Assembly: GCA_016763695.1 (NCBI GenBank)
Contig: JAESTH010000307.1
Span: 1-43,261 of the forward strand
Reading direction: 5' to 3'
DNA from: Alcanivoracaceae bacterium
Lineage (GTDB): Bacteria; Pseudomonadota; Gammaproteobacteria; Xanthomonadales; Marinicellaceae
Length of the DNA: 43,261 nt
Below the pieces are notes generated by a model. It had not been told where the DNA came from. It made no database searches and saw only the letters and a program-made list of their open reading frames with translations. The translations under genes and the position numbers were made by a program. Positions 19,667-27,461 of the stretch are shown in pieces (within the stretch, counting starts at the first letter, position 1; the number at the start of each line of letters is the position of its first letter).

Positions 19667-20235
19667 TGCGAAAAATAATACACACCAATACAGTCCTGAT
19701 ATTATTAGGCATAATTATATTGACTTCATGTCAAAAACAACACAGGGTAGTAAAAAAATTCAATAACTGGCAACAAGTATCATCCTGGTCATTTAACGGC
19801 AAAATGGCCATTAATGATGGTCACAACAGTGGCTCAGGAAGAGTAAACTGGCAAGTCACCCCGATGACTACAAATGCACAATTTAACGCTCCACTAGGCC
19901 AAGGAAATTGGAGTATTTTTACAGAAAAAGACCAGGCACGACTGACGTCCTCAAAAAACGGAGATCAATTTGCCAATACAGCAGCAACACTGATCTTTAA
20001 TGAGCTGGGCTGGCATTTTCCATGGGATAACTTACAATATTGGTTACGTGGCTACAAGTTGAACAGCAAATTAAAAATCCACAACACCACACCTGAGTTT
20101 TTACTGGATGACGGCTGGAAAATCACATACCAAAAATGGGTAGAGACACCAATAGGCTTGCTCCCGAAAAAAATTAAAGCCAGTAAAGGTTTTTACTCAA
20201 TCAAATTAATTATTTATGCTTGGGAAATCAAGTAA
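19666..20235 (+). CDS. lolB: outer membrane lipoprotein insertase LolB
   Basis: LolB receives lipoproteins from periplasmic LolA and inserts them into the outer membrane, and is itself a lipoprotein. From ATG 19666 (overlapping the thrA stop as TGATG) the signal peptide ends in lipobox L-T-S-C with Cys22. The mature part has WSFNGKMAINDGHNSGSGRVNWQ, the usual LolB opening, and a WLRG segment followed by a GW.ITYQ strand. The 189 residues fit the family. An in-frame TTG at 19663 is less likely. Confidence 0.93.
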   Translation: MRKIIHTNTVLILLGIIILTSCQKQHRVVKKFNNWQQVSSWSFNGKMAINDGHNSGSGRVNWQVTPMTTNAQFNAPLGQGNWSIFTEKDQARLTSSKNGDQFANTAATLIFNELGWHFPWDNLQYWLRGYKLNSKLKIHNTTPEFLLDDGWKITYQKWVETPIGLLPKKIKASKGFYSIKLIIYAWEIK

Positions 20236-21059
20236 TGGATTTAAAACTGAACACAAAAATATTAAGCCCTGCAAAAATCAACCTGACATTACGAATATTA
20301 GGAAAGAGAAAAGATGGTTACCATCTTTTGCAAACTTATTTTCAATTGTTGAACTGGGGTGATATTATGCAATTTCAAATCACCCAGGTGGACAAAATAA
20401 AAATAACAGGACAATTTGATGGGTTGCCACAAGAAAGTAATCTCATATACAAAGCCACACAACTACTACTGCCTCATCGTAAGCAGGACAAAGGCATTCA
20501 TATTACAGTTGAAAAAAACATCCCTCAAGGCTCAGGATTAGGCGGAGGCAGCTCCAATGCAGGCGTCACCTTAAGAATATTAAATAAACTGTGGGAGTGT
20601 CATTTAAGCCAACAACAATTACAAAATATGGCAATACAATTGGGAGCAGATGTACCCGTTTTTGTGCTTAATCAGTCAGCGATAGCATCAGGTATTGGCG
20701 AACAACTAAAGCCATATAAAATAACACATTACTATTTTGTCCTGATATTTCCCAAAACCAGCATCTCTACAGCTGAAGTTTTTTCCAATAAAGACCTAAT
20801 CATAAACCAAAATGAAATATCTCCACAACAAATAGAGCAAAAAGAATATTGGATCAACAGTTGTTTGCCAGTGGTGTTAGAAAACTTTCCTGAGGTAGCC
20901 GAAAAATATCACATAGCCACAAAAATAACCCCTGTATATATGTCTGGCACGGGTTCCACCCTGTTTTGCTGTTTTGATTTTGAGCATGAAGCACGACAAT
21001 TTATCGAACTTTGCCCAAGCGACTGGAACACCCAAATTTGCCAAGGTGAATTAAATTAA
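20235..21059 (+). CDS. ispE: 4-(cytidine-5'-diphospho)-2-C-methyl-D-erythritol kinase IspE
   Basis: IspE is the GHMP kinase of the non-mevalonate isoprenoid pathway. From ATG 20235 (overlapping the lolB stop as TAATG) the protein has 274 residues. It carries SPAKINLTLRILGKRKDGYH at the N-terminus, the ATP loop PQGSGLGGGSSNAGV, ADVPVF, and the C-terminal GTGSTLF motif. A frame extension back to TTG 20220 lacks support. Its place next to lolB and upstream of prs is the common gammaproteobacterial order. Confidence 0.96.
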   Translation: MDLKLNTKILSPAKINLTLRILGKRKDGYHLLQTYFQLLNWGDIMQFQITQVDKIKITGQFDGLPQESNLIYKATQLLLPHRKQDKGIHITVEKNIPQGSGLGGGSSNAGVTLRILNKLWECHLSQQQLQNMAIQLGADVPVFVLNQSAIASGIGEQLKPYKITHYYFVLIFPKTSISTAEVFSNKDLIINQNEISPQQIEQKEYWINSCLPVVLENFPEVAEKYHIATKITPVYMSGTGSTLFCCFDFEHEARQFIELCPSDWNTQICQGELN

Positions 21060-21101
21060 TAAAAAATTAAAATTTGGCTTTTATTTCTGAAACAACATGT
21101 A

Positions 21102-21107
21102 TATAAT
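21102..21107 (+). promoter_or_regulatory. -10 element of a promoter for tRNA-Gln
   Basis: A perfect TATAAT is followed by the GC-rich segment ACCCGACC, a discriminator often seen at stable RNA promoters under stringent control. The -35 is poor: TTGGCT at 21074-21079 is 22 bases away, which is too far. The start would fall near 21114. Confidence 0.5.
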
Positions 21108-21124
21108 ACCCGACCTTGTTTGAG

Positions 21125-21151
21125 GAAGCTCTGAAGACGATTCAGAACTTC
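21125..21151 (+). promoter_or_regulatory. hairpin in the 5' leader of tRNA-Gln
   Basis: GAAGCTCTGAA (21125-21135) and TTCAGAACTTC (21141-21151) pair with one mismatch around a five-base loop, ending seven bases before the mature tRNA. It may shape the precursor for RNase P processing. Its function is inferred only from position. Confidence 0.5.
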
Positions 21152-21158
21152 AAAATAT

Positions 21159-21233
21159 TGGGATGTCGTCAAGTGGTAAGACACTAGATTTTGATTCTAG
21201 CATTCGCAGGTTCGAGTCCTGCCATCCCAACCA
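21159..21233 (+). tRNA. tRNA-Gln (anticodon UUG)
   Basis: The 75 bases fold as a tRNA. The acceptor TGGGATG (21159-21165) pairs with CATCCCA (21223-21229). The anticodon stem CTAGA/TCTAG encloses loop TTTTGAT with anticodon TTG at 21191-21193. The T arm GCAGG-TTCGAGT-CCTGC is complete, and CCA is encoded at 21231-21233. The U at position 1 and overall sequence match gammaproteobacterial tRNA-Gln, and the place between ispE and prs is typical. Confidence 0.97.
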
Positions 21234-21239
21234 TATACC

Positions 21240-21271
21240 ATGCCTACAACTAGATATCTAGTTGTAGGCAT
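21240..21271 (+). terminator. perfect 32-base palindrome, probable terminator after tRNA-Gln
   Basis: The half ATGCCTACAACTAGAT is followed immediately by its exact reverse complement, giving a very stable hairpin seven bases after the tRNA CCA. The following ATTTGTATTTG is T-rich but not an unbroken T tract, so termination is likely but not certain. Any prs transcript from the tRNA promoter must read through it. Confidence 0.65.
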
Positions 21272-21341
21272 ATTTGTATTTGTGTCCTTGATATTATAAT
21301 AATCAAAACAATGATTTACTTCATTGAGTATGAGGATTAAA

Positions 21342-21386
21342 ATGTCGCAGAATTTAAGCATAATCACAATTGAGCAAGCACCATGA
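21342..21386 (+). CDS. candidate 14-codon leader peptide overlapping the prs start
   Basis: ATG 21342 has GAGGA at 21332-21336 at good spacing and opens a 14-codon frame, [14 protein letters not shown]. Its TGA at 21384-21386 overlaps the prs ATG as ATGA. An in-frame ATG at 21330 would lengthen it by four codons. prs has no strong ribosome binding site of its own, so this small ORF may deliver ribosomes to prs. I do not recognise the peptide; it may act only through its translation. Confidence 0.4.
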   Translation: MSQNLSIITIEQAP

Positions 21387-22339
21387 TAGTTGATAGTAGT
21401 ATTAAACTTTTTACTGGAAATGCAAACCCCAAATTGGCACAAAAAATTGCCAAATATTTGGGAATACCACTGGGAAAGGCATATGTTGGCCGATTTAGCG
21501 ATGGTGAAGTTGCGGTTGAAATCATTGATAATGTACGTGGACAGGATGTTTACATCATACAGCCCACCTGCATGCCAACAGCCGATAACTTCATGGAACT
21601 GCTGGTTATGGTAGATGCCATTAAAAGAGCATCATGCAACTCAGTTACAGCTGTTATGCCTTATTTCGGCTATGCCAGGCAAGACCGTAGACCAAGATCA
21701 TCTCGCGTACCAATTACCGCCAAGGTAGCTGCCAAAATGATTGCAGCGGTTGGTACAGATAGAGTATTGACCATTGATTTACACGCAGATCAAATTCAGG
21801 GTTTTTTTGATATCCCTGTTGATAATGTCTACGCATCGCCATTAACACTTGCTGATATTTGGTGTCGCTATGACGCCAGTGATGTGGTGGTGGTCTCCCC
21901 AGATATAGGTGGCGTTGTTAGAGCCAGAGCAATTGCCAAAAGAATTGGTGCAGATTTGGCCATTATTGATAAAAGACGTCCAAAAGCCAATATCGCTACA
22001 GTGATGAATATCATTGGTGATATAGAAAACAAAATATGCATTCTGGTAGATGACATGATAGATACAGCTGGCACATTATGTGCTGCTTCAACTGCATTGA
22101 TGGAACGTGGCTCGAAAGAAGTGATAGCCTATTGTGTGCATCCAATATTATCTGGTAATGCCATAGAAAATATAGAAAAATCAGGATTAAAGGAACTGGT
22201 AGTAACAGACACTATTCCTTTAAATGAAAGAGCAAGAAACTGTAAAAAAATCAGGCAATTAAGCGTAGCAGAAATGCTGGCAGAAACCATAAGAAGAATT
22301 GCCAACAAAGAATCAGTCAGCGAAATGTATGTTGACTAA
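21383..22339 (+). CDS. prs: ribose-phosphate pyrophosphokinase (PRPP synthetase)
   Basis: Prs makes PRPP from ribose 5-phosphate and ATP for nucleotide, histidine and tryptophan synthesis. The 318 residues are close to the E. coli 315. Visible landmarks are KLFTGNANP at the N-terminus, [17 protein letters not shown], the divalent-ion segment [29 protein letters not shown], and the PRPP-binding loop [11 protein letters not shown]. The ATG at 21383 overlaps the end of a small upstream ORF and has no strong Shine-Dalgarno sequence of its own. Confidence 0.97.
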   Translation: MIVDSSIKLFTGNANPKLAQKIAKYLGIPLGKAYVGRFSDGEVAVEIIDNVRGQDVYIIQPTCMPTADNFMELLVMVDAIKRASCNSVTAVMPYFGYARQDRRPRSSRVPITAKVAAKMIAAVGTDRVLTIDLHADQIQGFFDIPVDNVYASPLTLADIWCRYDASDVVVVSPDIGGVVRARAIAKRIGADLAIIDKRRPKANIATVMNIIGDIENKICILVDDMIDTAGTLCAASTALMERGSKEVIAYCVHPILSGNAIENIEKSGLKELVVTDTIPLNERARNCKKIRQLSVAEMLAETIRRIANKESVSEMYVD

Positions 22340-22345
22340 CAAAGC

Positions 22346-22370
22346 GTTTTACTTGGTCGCAAAGTGAAAC
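22346..22370 (+). other. short hairpin between prs and rplY
   Basis: GTTTTACTT and AAGTGAAAC pair over nine bases with one wobble around a seven-base loop, 34 bases before the rplY start. There is no T tract, so it is not a clear terminator. It may be an mRNA processing or stability element. Confidence 0.3.
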
Positions 22371-22404
22371 ATTAATTTAAGTAAAAAATATTTAGGAGAT
22401 ACAA

Positions 22405-23073
22405 ATGTCTACATTTAAAATTGACGCAGAATTACGTGATGATTTAGGGAAAGGTGCGAGCCGCCGCCTACGTCGCTTAAACAAAGTCCCTGCCATTATA
22501 TATGGCGGAAACAGAGACTCTCGTTCAATATCAATTGAACACCACAAGGTACTGAGATTTATTGAAGACGAAACATTCTTCACCAGTATTCTTGAGTTAA
22601 AAGCCGCTGGTGGTAAACGCCAAAAAGTTGTACTACGTGACATGCAACGTCATCCATCAAAGCCAGTTATTATGCATATGGACTTTCAACGCATTGCAGA
22701 TGATGTTGAGATAACCATGCACATCCCTCTTCACTTCTTAAATGAAGAAGAGTGTGAAGCTGCCAAAACTTCAGGTATCATTGTTTCACATCAATTAACA
22801 GATATTGAAATCAGTTGTTTACCTGATCATTTACCAGAATTTATTGCGGTAGATTTAAAAGACTTTAAAGAAGGCGATATTGTTCGTTTAAGCAATATCA
22901 ACCTTCCTGAAGGCGTAACATTAACCGCCTTTACCCATGGAGATGTTGAAGAACATGATGAAGTAGTGGTCTCTACCACTCACGTTCATGCTGAGTCTGA
23001 GTCTGCTGCAACGGAAGACACTGAGCTTCCATCTGTGGATGTTCCATCAGCTCAGGATAAAGAAACCGATTAG
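22405..23073 (+). CDS. rplY: 50S ribosomal protein bL25, long (CTC/TL5) form
   Basis: bL25 binds 5S rRNA in the large subunit. The 222 residues are the long two-domain form: an L25 domain to about residue 95 (RDDLGKGASRRLRR, VPAIIYGG, HKVLRFIED) and the CTC/TL5 C-terminal beta domain (PLHFLNEEECEAAKTSGIIV through LPEGVTL). A disordered acidic tail from about 190 is rich in Glu, Ser and Asp. E. coli has only the first domain. AGGAG seven bases before the ATG fixes the start, and a hairpin terminator follows. Confidence 0.96.
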   Translation: MSTFKIDAELRDDLGKGASRRLRRLNKVPAIIYGGNRDSRSISIEHHKVLRFIEDETFFTSILELKAAGGKRQKVVLRDMQRHPSKPVIMHMDFQRIADDVEITMHIPLHFLNEEECEAAKTSGIIVSHQLTDIEISCLPDHLPEFIAVDLKDFKEGDIVRLSNINLPEGVTLTAFTHGDVEEHDEVVVSTTHVHAESESAATEDTELPSVDVPSAQDKETD

Positions 23074-23104
23074 TAAATATAATTGCTTGCTAATTATTAA
23101 GACA

Positions 23105-23135
23105 AAATCAGCCTCTTTATGAGGCTGATTTCGTT
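23105..23135 (+). terminator. hairpin terminator after rplY
   Basis: AAATCAGCCTC (23105-23115) pairs perfectly with GAGGCTGATTT (23121-23131) around loop TTTAT. The T-rich end TTTCGTTT is broken by CG, so termination may be partial and let some transcription reach pth. Confidence 0.75.
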
Positions 23136-23166
23136 TATGACAAATCACAAGAGGCTGTTCGAAAAT

Positions 23167-23745
23167 ATGAAACCAATAAAACTAATAGTAGGGCTTGGAA
23201 ACCCAGGCATTAAATATGCACAGACCCGTCATAATATTGGCTTTGGTTTTGTTGATGCCATATGTGACAAATATGGTTTTGACTTAAAAGAAAGTAAAAA
23301 ATTTTATGGTTACGCCGATAAAGTTAATATTGCAGGACACAGCATCTGGTTATTAAAACCTGATACATTTATGAACCTTTCTGGTAAATCAGTGGCTAGT
23401 TTAGCCAATTTTTATAAAATCAGCACCGAGGAAATCCTGGTCGCTTATGACGAACTTGATTTAGAACCTGGCATTGCTAAATTAAAAAAAGGCGGAGGAC
23501 ATGGTGGACACAATGGCTTAAGAGATATTATTGCACTGACAGGCTCAAACCAGTTTTATCGCCTCAGACTGGGTATTGGTCACCCTGGCCACAAAAGCAA
23601 AGTTGTTTCATGGGTACTCAACCGCGCATCAGTAGATGATGAAATCAGCACAGACCGTGCTGTTGCCAAAGCCGTTACTGTACTGGAAGACTTGCTTGAT
23701 GGAAAACTTGAAAAATCCATGAAAGACCTTCATACCAAGGACTAA
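23167..23745 (+). CDS. pth: peptidyl-tRNA hydrolase
   Basis: Pth frees tRNA from peptidyl-tRNA dropped by stalled ribosomes. From ATG 23167 the protein has 192 residues and opens with KLIVGLGNPGIKYAQTRHNIGF, holding the catalytic His of TRHN. Other family sites are KPDTFMNLSGKSV, YDELDLEPG and KGGGHGGHNGLRDI. Earlier in-frame ATGs at 23119 and 23137 lie in or beside the rplY terminator hairpin and add residues outside the family, so I prefer 23167. ychF, often next in gammaproteobacteria, is absent. Confidence 0.95.
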   Translation: MKPIKLIVGLGNPGIKYAQTRHNIGFGFVDAICDKYGFDLKESKKFYGYADKVNIAGHSIWLLKPDTFMNLSGKSVASLANFYKISTEEILVAYDELDLEPGIAKLKKGGGHGGHNGLRDIIALTGSNQFYRLRLGIGHPGHKSKVVSWVLNRASVDDEISTDRAVAKAVTVLEDLLDGKLEKSMKDLHTKD

Positions 23746-23764
23746 CTATTGTAACTACTTACCC

Positions 23765-23789
23765 CGTCATTCCTGCGAAGGCAAAAATC
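23765..23789. repeat. degenerate copy of a dispersed palindromic repeat
   Basis: CGTCATTCCTGCGAAGGCA, followed by AAAATC, resembles the widespread proteobacterial intergenic repeat CGTCATTCCTGCGAAGGCAGGAATC, but the right arm has lost its complement (AAAAT in place of GGAAT). It lies between the convergent pth and rhodanese genes. Confidence 0.4.
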
Positions 23790-23823
23790 TAATGGAAGAA
23801 TTACTAACTATTTATATAAAGCT

Positions 23824-24879
23824 TTATACTTCTTTATTTTCCACCAATTTCAACAAGCCCACAATTCCACCCTGCATGCTATAAACATCATATCCCAAAG
23901 TAGCTAACAAAAATGCAGCTGATGCGCATCTCATACCAGTATTCGAGCAAGTGATAACGGGCTTATTTATATCCAAAATTTTCGCACTGTTTTCTCGCAA
24001 TTTATCCATAGGAATATGAACACAGCCCTGAAAACTAATATTTTCAAATTCATCATCTTCTCGGACATCAAGCAGTGTGGCACCTGTTAACATCAATTCA
24101 TAGGAAGCATCAACCGTTAACCACCTAACCACATGACTTTTCAACAAAGATGAAAACTTTTCTCCTATCATTTTCATCAAAATACCATTGGTTTTCATTC
24201 TCACTGAGGCGGTCCGCGGCTCCTTGCTAACCAGGGCATTTTCACCAAACAACGCACCAGCGTTCAGCGTTGCTACTACCTCTTCTCCTTCTGCAATACA
24301 TTTAAATACTTCTGCCACACCTTTTACAATAATATAACAATAATCACCCGAATCACCTTCGACAATTATTTCTTCTCCAACATTGACATATACAGGCTCT
24401 AGATTTTTAAATATTTGATCAACATGGCCTCTTGGTAACATCTGTACCGCTCTGGACAACAACAAACCAACCACCCAACTGTAAGACTGATGGCCTCTTA
24501 GCGGACTGTCAGAGCTGGATTCTTTAAATAAATCATCCCAAACAGTAAAGTGATCAAGAAAAACATTATCCATCATCATGACTTGTGCTTTTTTAGATTT
24601 TACCGAGGAGGTCAAATGTTTTGAGGTATTCACCTCTCCGATTGGATAATACGACTGTAGTGAAGTGGATTTAACCAGTTTTTCCCTGCCTGATGGATAA
24701 GAAATATTTACATTGCCACCAATAACATACTTGGCATTAATTTTATTATTATCATGTTTAAATATATCATCATTTATTTTAAAATTATAAACTTTAAACT
24801 GTTCCATTAATAATGGTAGAAATTTTTCTTCCATTTTATTAAAAGGATAATAATTTTTTAACTCTTCTACTGTTATCAT
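23824..24879 (-). CDS. cyclic-nucleotide-binding domain and rhodanese fusion protein
   Basis: The 351 residues are cytoplasmic, with no signal peptide or membrane segment. A degenerate cNMP-like domain spans about residues 15-100. A well-kept cNMP-binding domain follows at about 150-250, with phosphate-binding cassette GALFGENALVSKEPRTASV (E213, R222). A rhodanese domain runs from about 258 to the end: LLDVREDDEFE, HIPMDKL, and active-site loop CSNTGMR with C311. There is no helix-turn-helix, so it is not a CRP-type transcription factor. Sulfur transfer or thiol signalling gated by a nucleotide is an inference. GAGGA before the ATG fixes the start. ampG lies upstream on the same strand after a 146-base gap. 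Confidence 0.85.
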   Translation of the reverse strand: MITVEELKNYYPFNKMEEKFLPLLMEQFKVYNFKINDDIFKHDNNKINAKYVIGGNVNISYPSGREKLVKSTSLQSYYPIGEVNTSKHLTSSVKSKKAQVMMMDNVFLDHFTVWDDLFKESSSDSPLRGHQSYSWVVGLLLSRAVQMLPRGHVDQIFKNLEPVYVNVGEEIIVEGDSGDYCYIIVKGVAEVFKCIAEGEEVVATLNAGALFGENALVSKEPRTASVRMKTNGILMKMIGEKFSSLLKSHVVRWLTVDASYELMLTGATLLDVREDDEFENISFQGCVHIPMDKLRENSAKILDINKPVITCSNTGMRCASAAFLLATLGYDVYSMQGGIVGLLKLVENKEV

Positions 24880-25025
24880 GTTTTCCTCTATCCTGCTTTA
24901 TGTTAAAACCATAACATATTCACATTGAAAAATAAATTCATGGCTCAATTTTTCTTAAATTTTAAAGAGTTAGCCAATGTCGGCTATATTCCCACTGATT
25001 TTAGTTATGCATATACCTCATATTA

Positions 25026-26573
25026 CTAATTATTAAATTCAAAACAGCGATTTCTCTCTGCATATATCAACATAAGTACAACTGGAATACCCACTATTGC
25101 CGTTAAAAGAAAAAAAGTAGAAAATCCCCAATTGTCAACTAACCCACCAGAAAACCCTCCCAGCACTTTAGGAAATAGCGTCATAACTGAACTAAACATT
25201 GCATATTGAACTGCAGTAAAAGACCTATTCACCAACATAGATAAAAAACCGATGAAAGCAGCCATAGCCAATCCAGCGGACAAGTTATCAGCTGAAATTA
25301 ATATGACTAGAAACTCAATACTCTTCCCCGTCTCTGCCATTACCATAAATAAAATATTGGTAACGGCCGATAAAATAGCTCCAAGAATCATGATTTTTAA
25401 CACACCATATTTTATCACCAACATTCCTCCTACAAGTCCACCAGTCAAAGTCATTACCAAACCGAATGTTTTGACTATACCAGCAATCTCCCCCAAGTCA
25501 AAACCCATATATTGATAAAATAAATTAGCACTAACTCCCATAACAATATCAGATATCCTATAGGTACTTATTATTCCAATAAGCAACCACACATGTTTTT
25601 CATACCTACTAAATAGATCAAACACTGGGGCAATATAAACTGTTTTAATCATTCTTCTATTAACATATGGTGTTTGATAGATCAAAAAGCTTACAAAGAC
25701 AGTAATTCCAAATGAAAAAGATAGCTGTATCAATGAAATGATCAAGCTTACGAAAGTAACATTATTAATATAATTAGACAAAAAAACAGTAAGCTCACCT
25801 TTGTAATTACCTGAAAAGTGATAAATTGAGATAAAACTAATGACCGCTATACAGAATATCAATAAAATAGCCACATAATCTTTGGTAGCATTACTCTCAA
25901 TAGAATGTGTCGATACTGGCTCTTTAATATACAATGTTGTGACAACACCAACAAGCATAAATAACGCCATGATTAAATAACTATATTGCCATGCTTGATA
26001 TACATATTCTTCAATACTTGTACCAAAGTTATGAGCCAAAAGAAGAGCACCAGCCCCAGATGTGATCATACCAATACGATAACCAATAATATATAAAGAC
26101 GACAATATAGCAATGTCGTTCTCATCTGATGCCTCTATTCGCCAGGCATCTATTAATATATCTTGTGTCGCAGAAGAAAACCCCAGCAAAACTGTGGCAA
26201 ACGCCATTATCGTCAGTTGATTGACACCGAGTGCTGGATTTATTGATGACATCCAGATAATTGCAATTATTACAAATATTTGTGCGCACAAAAGCCAGCT
26301 CCTGCGCTGACCTAGCCAGTTGCTCAAAAAGGGTAATGGCAATTTATCTACCAATGGAGACCATAGAAATTTAAATGAGTAGCCCAATGCTGCCCAACTA
26401 AACATGGTAATAGATGACTTTGCAATTCCAACCTGATCCAACCACAGTGATAAAGAAGAAAAAATCAAAAGCAGAGGAATGCCAGCAGAGAAACCCAACA
26501 ACGTCATACGCGCAAATTTTTTATTAAACAAATATTTCAGAAATTCTAATGTTTTCAATAATTTTTGACCCAA
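25026..26573 (-). CDS. ampG: AmpG-type muropeptide MFS transporter
   Basis: AmpG imports GlcNAc-anhydroMurNAc peptides across the inner membrane for wall recycling. The 515 residues have about 14 hydrophobic segments. The family N-terminus is clear: LGFSAGIPLLLIFSSLSLWLDQVGI, then GYSFKFLWSPLVDKLPLPF and GQRRSWL, and SSATQDILIDAWRIE in the fourth helix region. The start is a TTG at 26573 with GAGAG upstream; the next ATG, at Met23, falls just before this conserved block, so TTG is preferred but not certain. Recycling fits the many peptidoglycan genes nearby. Confidence 0.88.
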   Translation of the reverse strand: MGQKLLKTLEFLKYLFNKKFARMTLLGFSAGIPLLLIFSSLSLWLDQVGIAKSSITMFSWAALGYSFKFLWSPLVDKLPLPFLSNWLGQRRSWLLCAQIFVIIAIIWMSSINPALGVNQLTIMAFATVLLGFSSATQDILIDAWRIEASDENDIAILSSLYIIGYRIGMITSGAGALLLAHNFGTSIEEYVYQAWQYSYLIMALFMLVGVVTTLYIKEPVSTHSIESNATKDYVAILLIFCIAVISFISIYHFSGNYKGELTVFLSNYINNVTFVSLIISLIQLSFSFGITVFVSFLIYQTPYVNRRMIKTVYIAPVFDLFSRYEKHVWLLIGIISTYRISDIVMGVSANLFYQYMGFDLGEIAGIVKTFGLVMTLTGGLVGGMLVIKYGVLKIMILGAILSAVTNILFMVMAETGKSIEFLVILISADNLSAGLAMAAFIGFLSMLVNRSFTAVQYAMFSSVMTLFPKVLGGFSGGLVDNWGFSTFFLLTAIVGIPVVLMLIYAERNRCFEFNN

Positions 26574-26753
26574 TACAGCACTCTCTTTTTATACAATAAT
26601 TATAGATATTATATGCTAACACAACTGTATTAAGAATTTATATAATATTAGATAGCAAATTTAATCTATTCATACCGGTCATATGAAATATTCGGGATGG
26701 TGTTTGATATTAAATGATATACTCTCAATCCTTAATCATTAATCAATCTTAAA
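26574..26753. other. divergent intergenic region between ampG and the hydrolase
   Basis: This 180-base AT-rich region must hold promoters for both directions. TATACT at 26718-26723 could serve the hydrolase, but no matching -35 is placed at 16-18 bases. I see no operator-like repeat. Confidence 0.4.
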
Positions 26754-27431
26754 ATGACACAGAACCCTCAACAATTTCCAGAAAAAACATTTTTTATCCA
26801 GGGACAAACTGGCAAATTAGAGTGTCTAGCGGGTCATCCAACCAATACAGAGGAAGATAGGAAAACCCTTGGTATCATTTGTCACCCACACCCTCTATTT
26901 GGTGGCACCATGCACAATAAAGTCACACATATGATAGAAAAAGCATTCAGAGAGTTAGGTTTGCACACAGTACGATTTAACTTTCGTGGTGTTGGCGAAT
27001 CAGAGGGGGAGTTTGATAATGGTATTGGCGAAACAGACGATGTACTAACCATTCATCAATGGCTAAAAGAAATTCTACCCGAGTATGATATCTGGTTAGC
27101 GGGCTTTTCCTTTGGTTCTTACACTGCACTGAGAGCCTGCCTGGAAATTCAGCCGCAGCAGTTTTTAACGATTGCACCCCCGGTTGAACGCTATGATTAT
27201 TCTGACTTGGCTATACCCGATTGCCCATGGCTGGTTATTCAGGGTGAAGATGATGATGTAGTTACACCAAAAGCTGTGTATGATTATATAAATGCACTTG
27301 AGCCAAGACCTCAGTTGATCACATTTAAAGCGGGGCACTTTTTCCATAAACGTCTGATTGACTTAAAAGGTGCTATTAAAAATGGGATTTTAAGACAGCT
27401 TCCAGAACAGGAAAATATCAAGGAAGTATAA
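26754..27431 (+). CDS. alpha/beta hydrolase
   Basis: The 225-residue cytoplasmic protein has an alpha/beta hydrolase fold. It shows the CHPHPLFGGTMHNKV segment (oxyanion region), FNFRGVGESEG, and the nucleophile elbow GFSFGS with S119. The acid is likely D167 or D168 in GEDDDVV, and H195 in AGHFFH completes the triad. It is close to a proteobacterial group of uncharacterised hydrolases often annotated simply as alpha/beta hydrolase; the substrate is unknown. zapE follows after 30 bases, so the two are probably cotranscribed. Confidence 0.85.
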   Translation: MTQNPQQFPEKTFFIQGQTGKLECLAGHPTNTEEDRKTLGIICHPHPLFGGTMHNKVTHMIEKAFRELGLHTVRFNFRGVGESEGEFDNGIGETDDVLTIHQWLKEILPEYDIWLAGFSFGSYTALRACLEIQPQQFLTIAPPVERYDYSDLAIPDCPWLVIQGEDDDVVTPKAVYDYINALEPRPQLITFKAGHFFHKRLIDLKGAIKNGILRQLPEQENIKEV

Positions 27432-27461
27432 TATCTCAAATCTCGATTCAAAAAACAAGCC

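Noticed and set aside
21074-21107. TTGGCT plus TATAAT as a complete tRNA promoter
   Set aside because: The spacing of 22 bases is too long for sigma-70, so only the -10 element is listed.
23119-23166. N-terminal extension of pth
   Set aside because: The extra start codons fall in or beside the rplY terminator hairpin, and Pth proteins begin at the sequence following ATG 23167.
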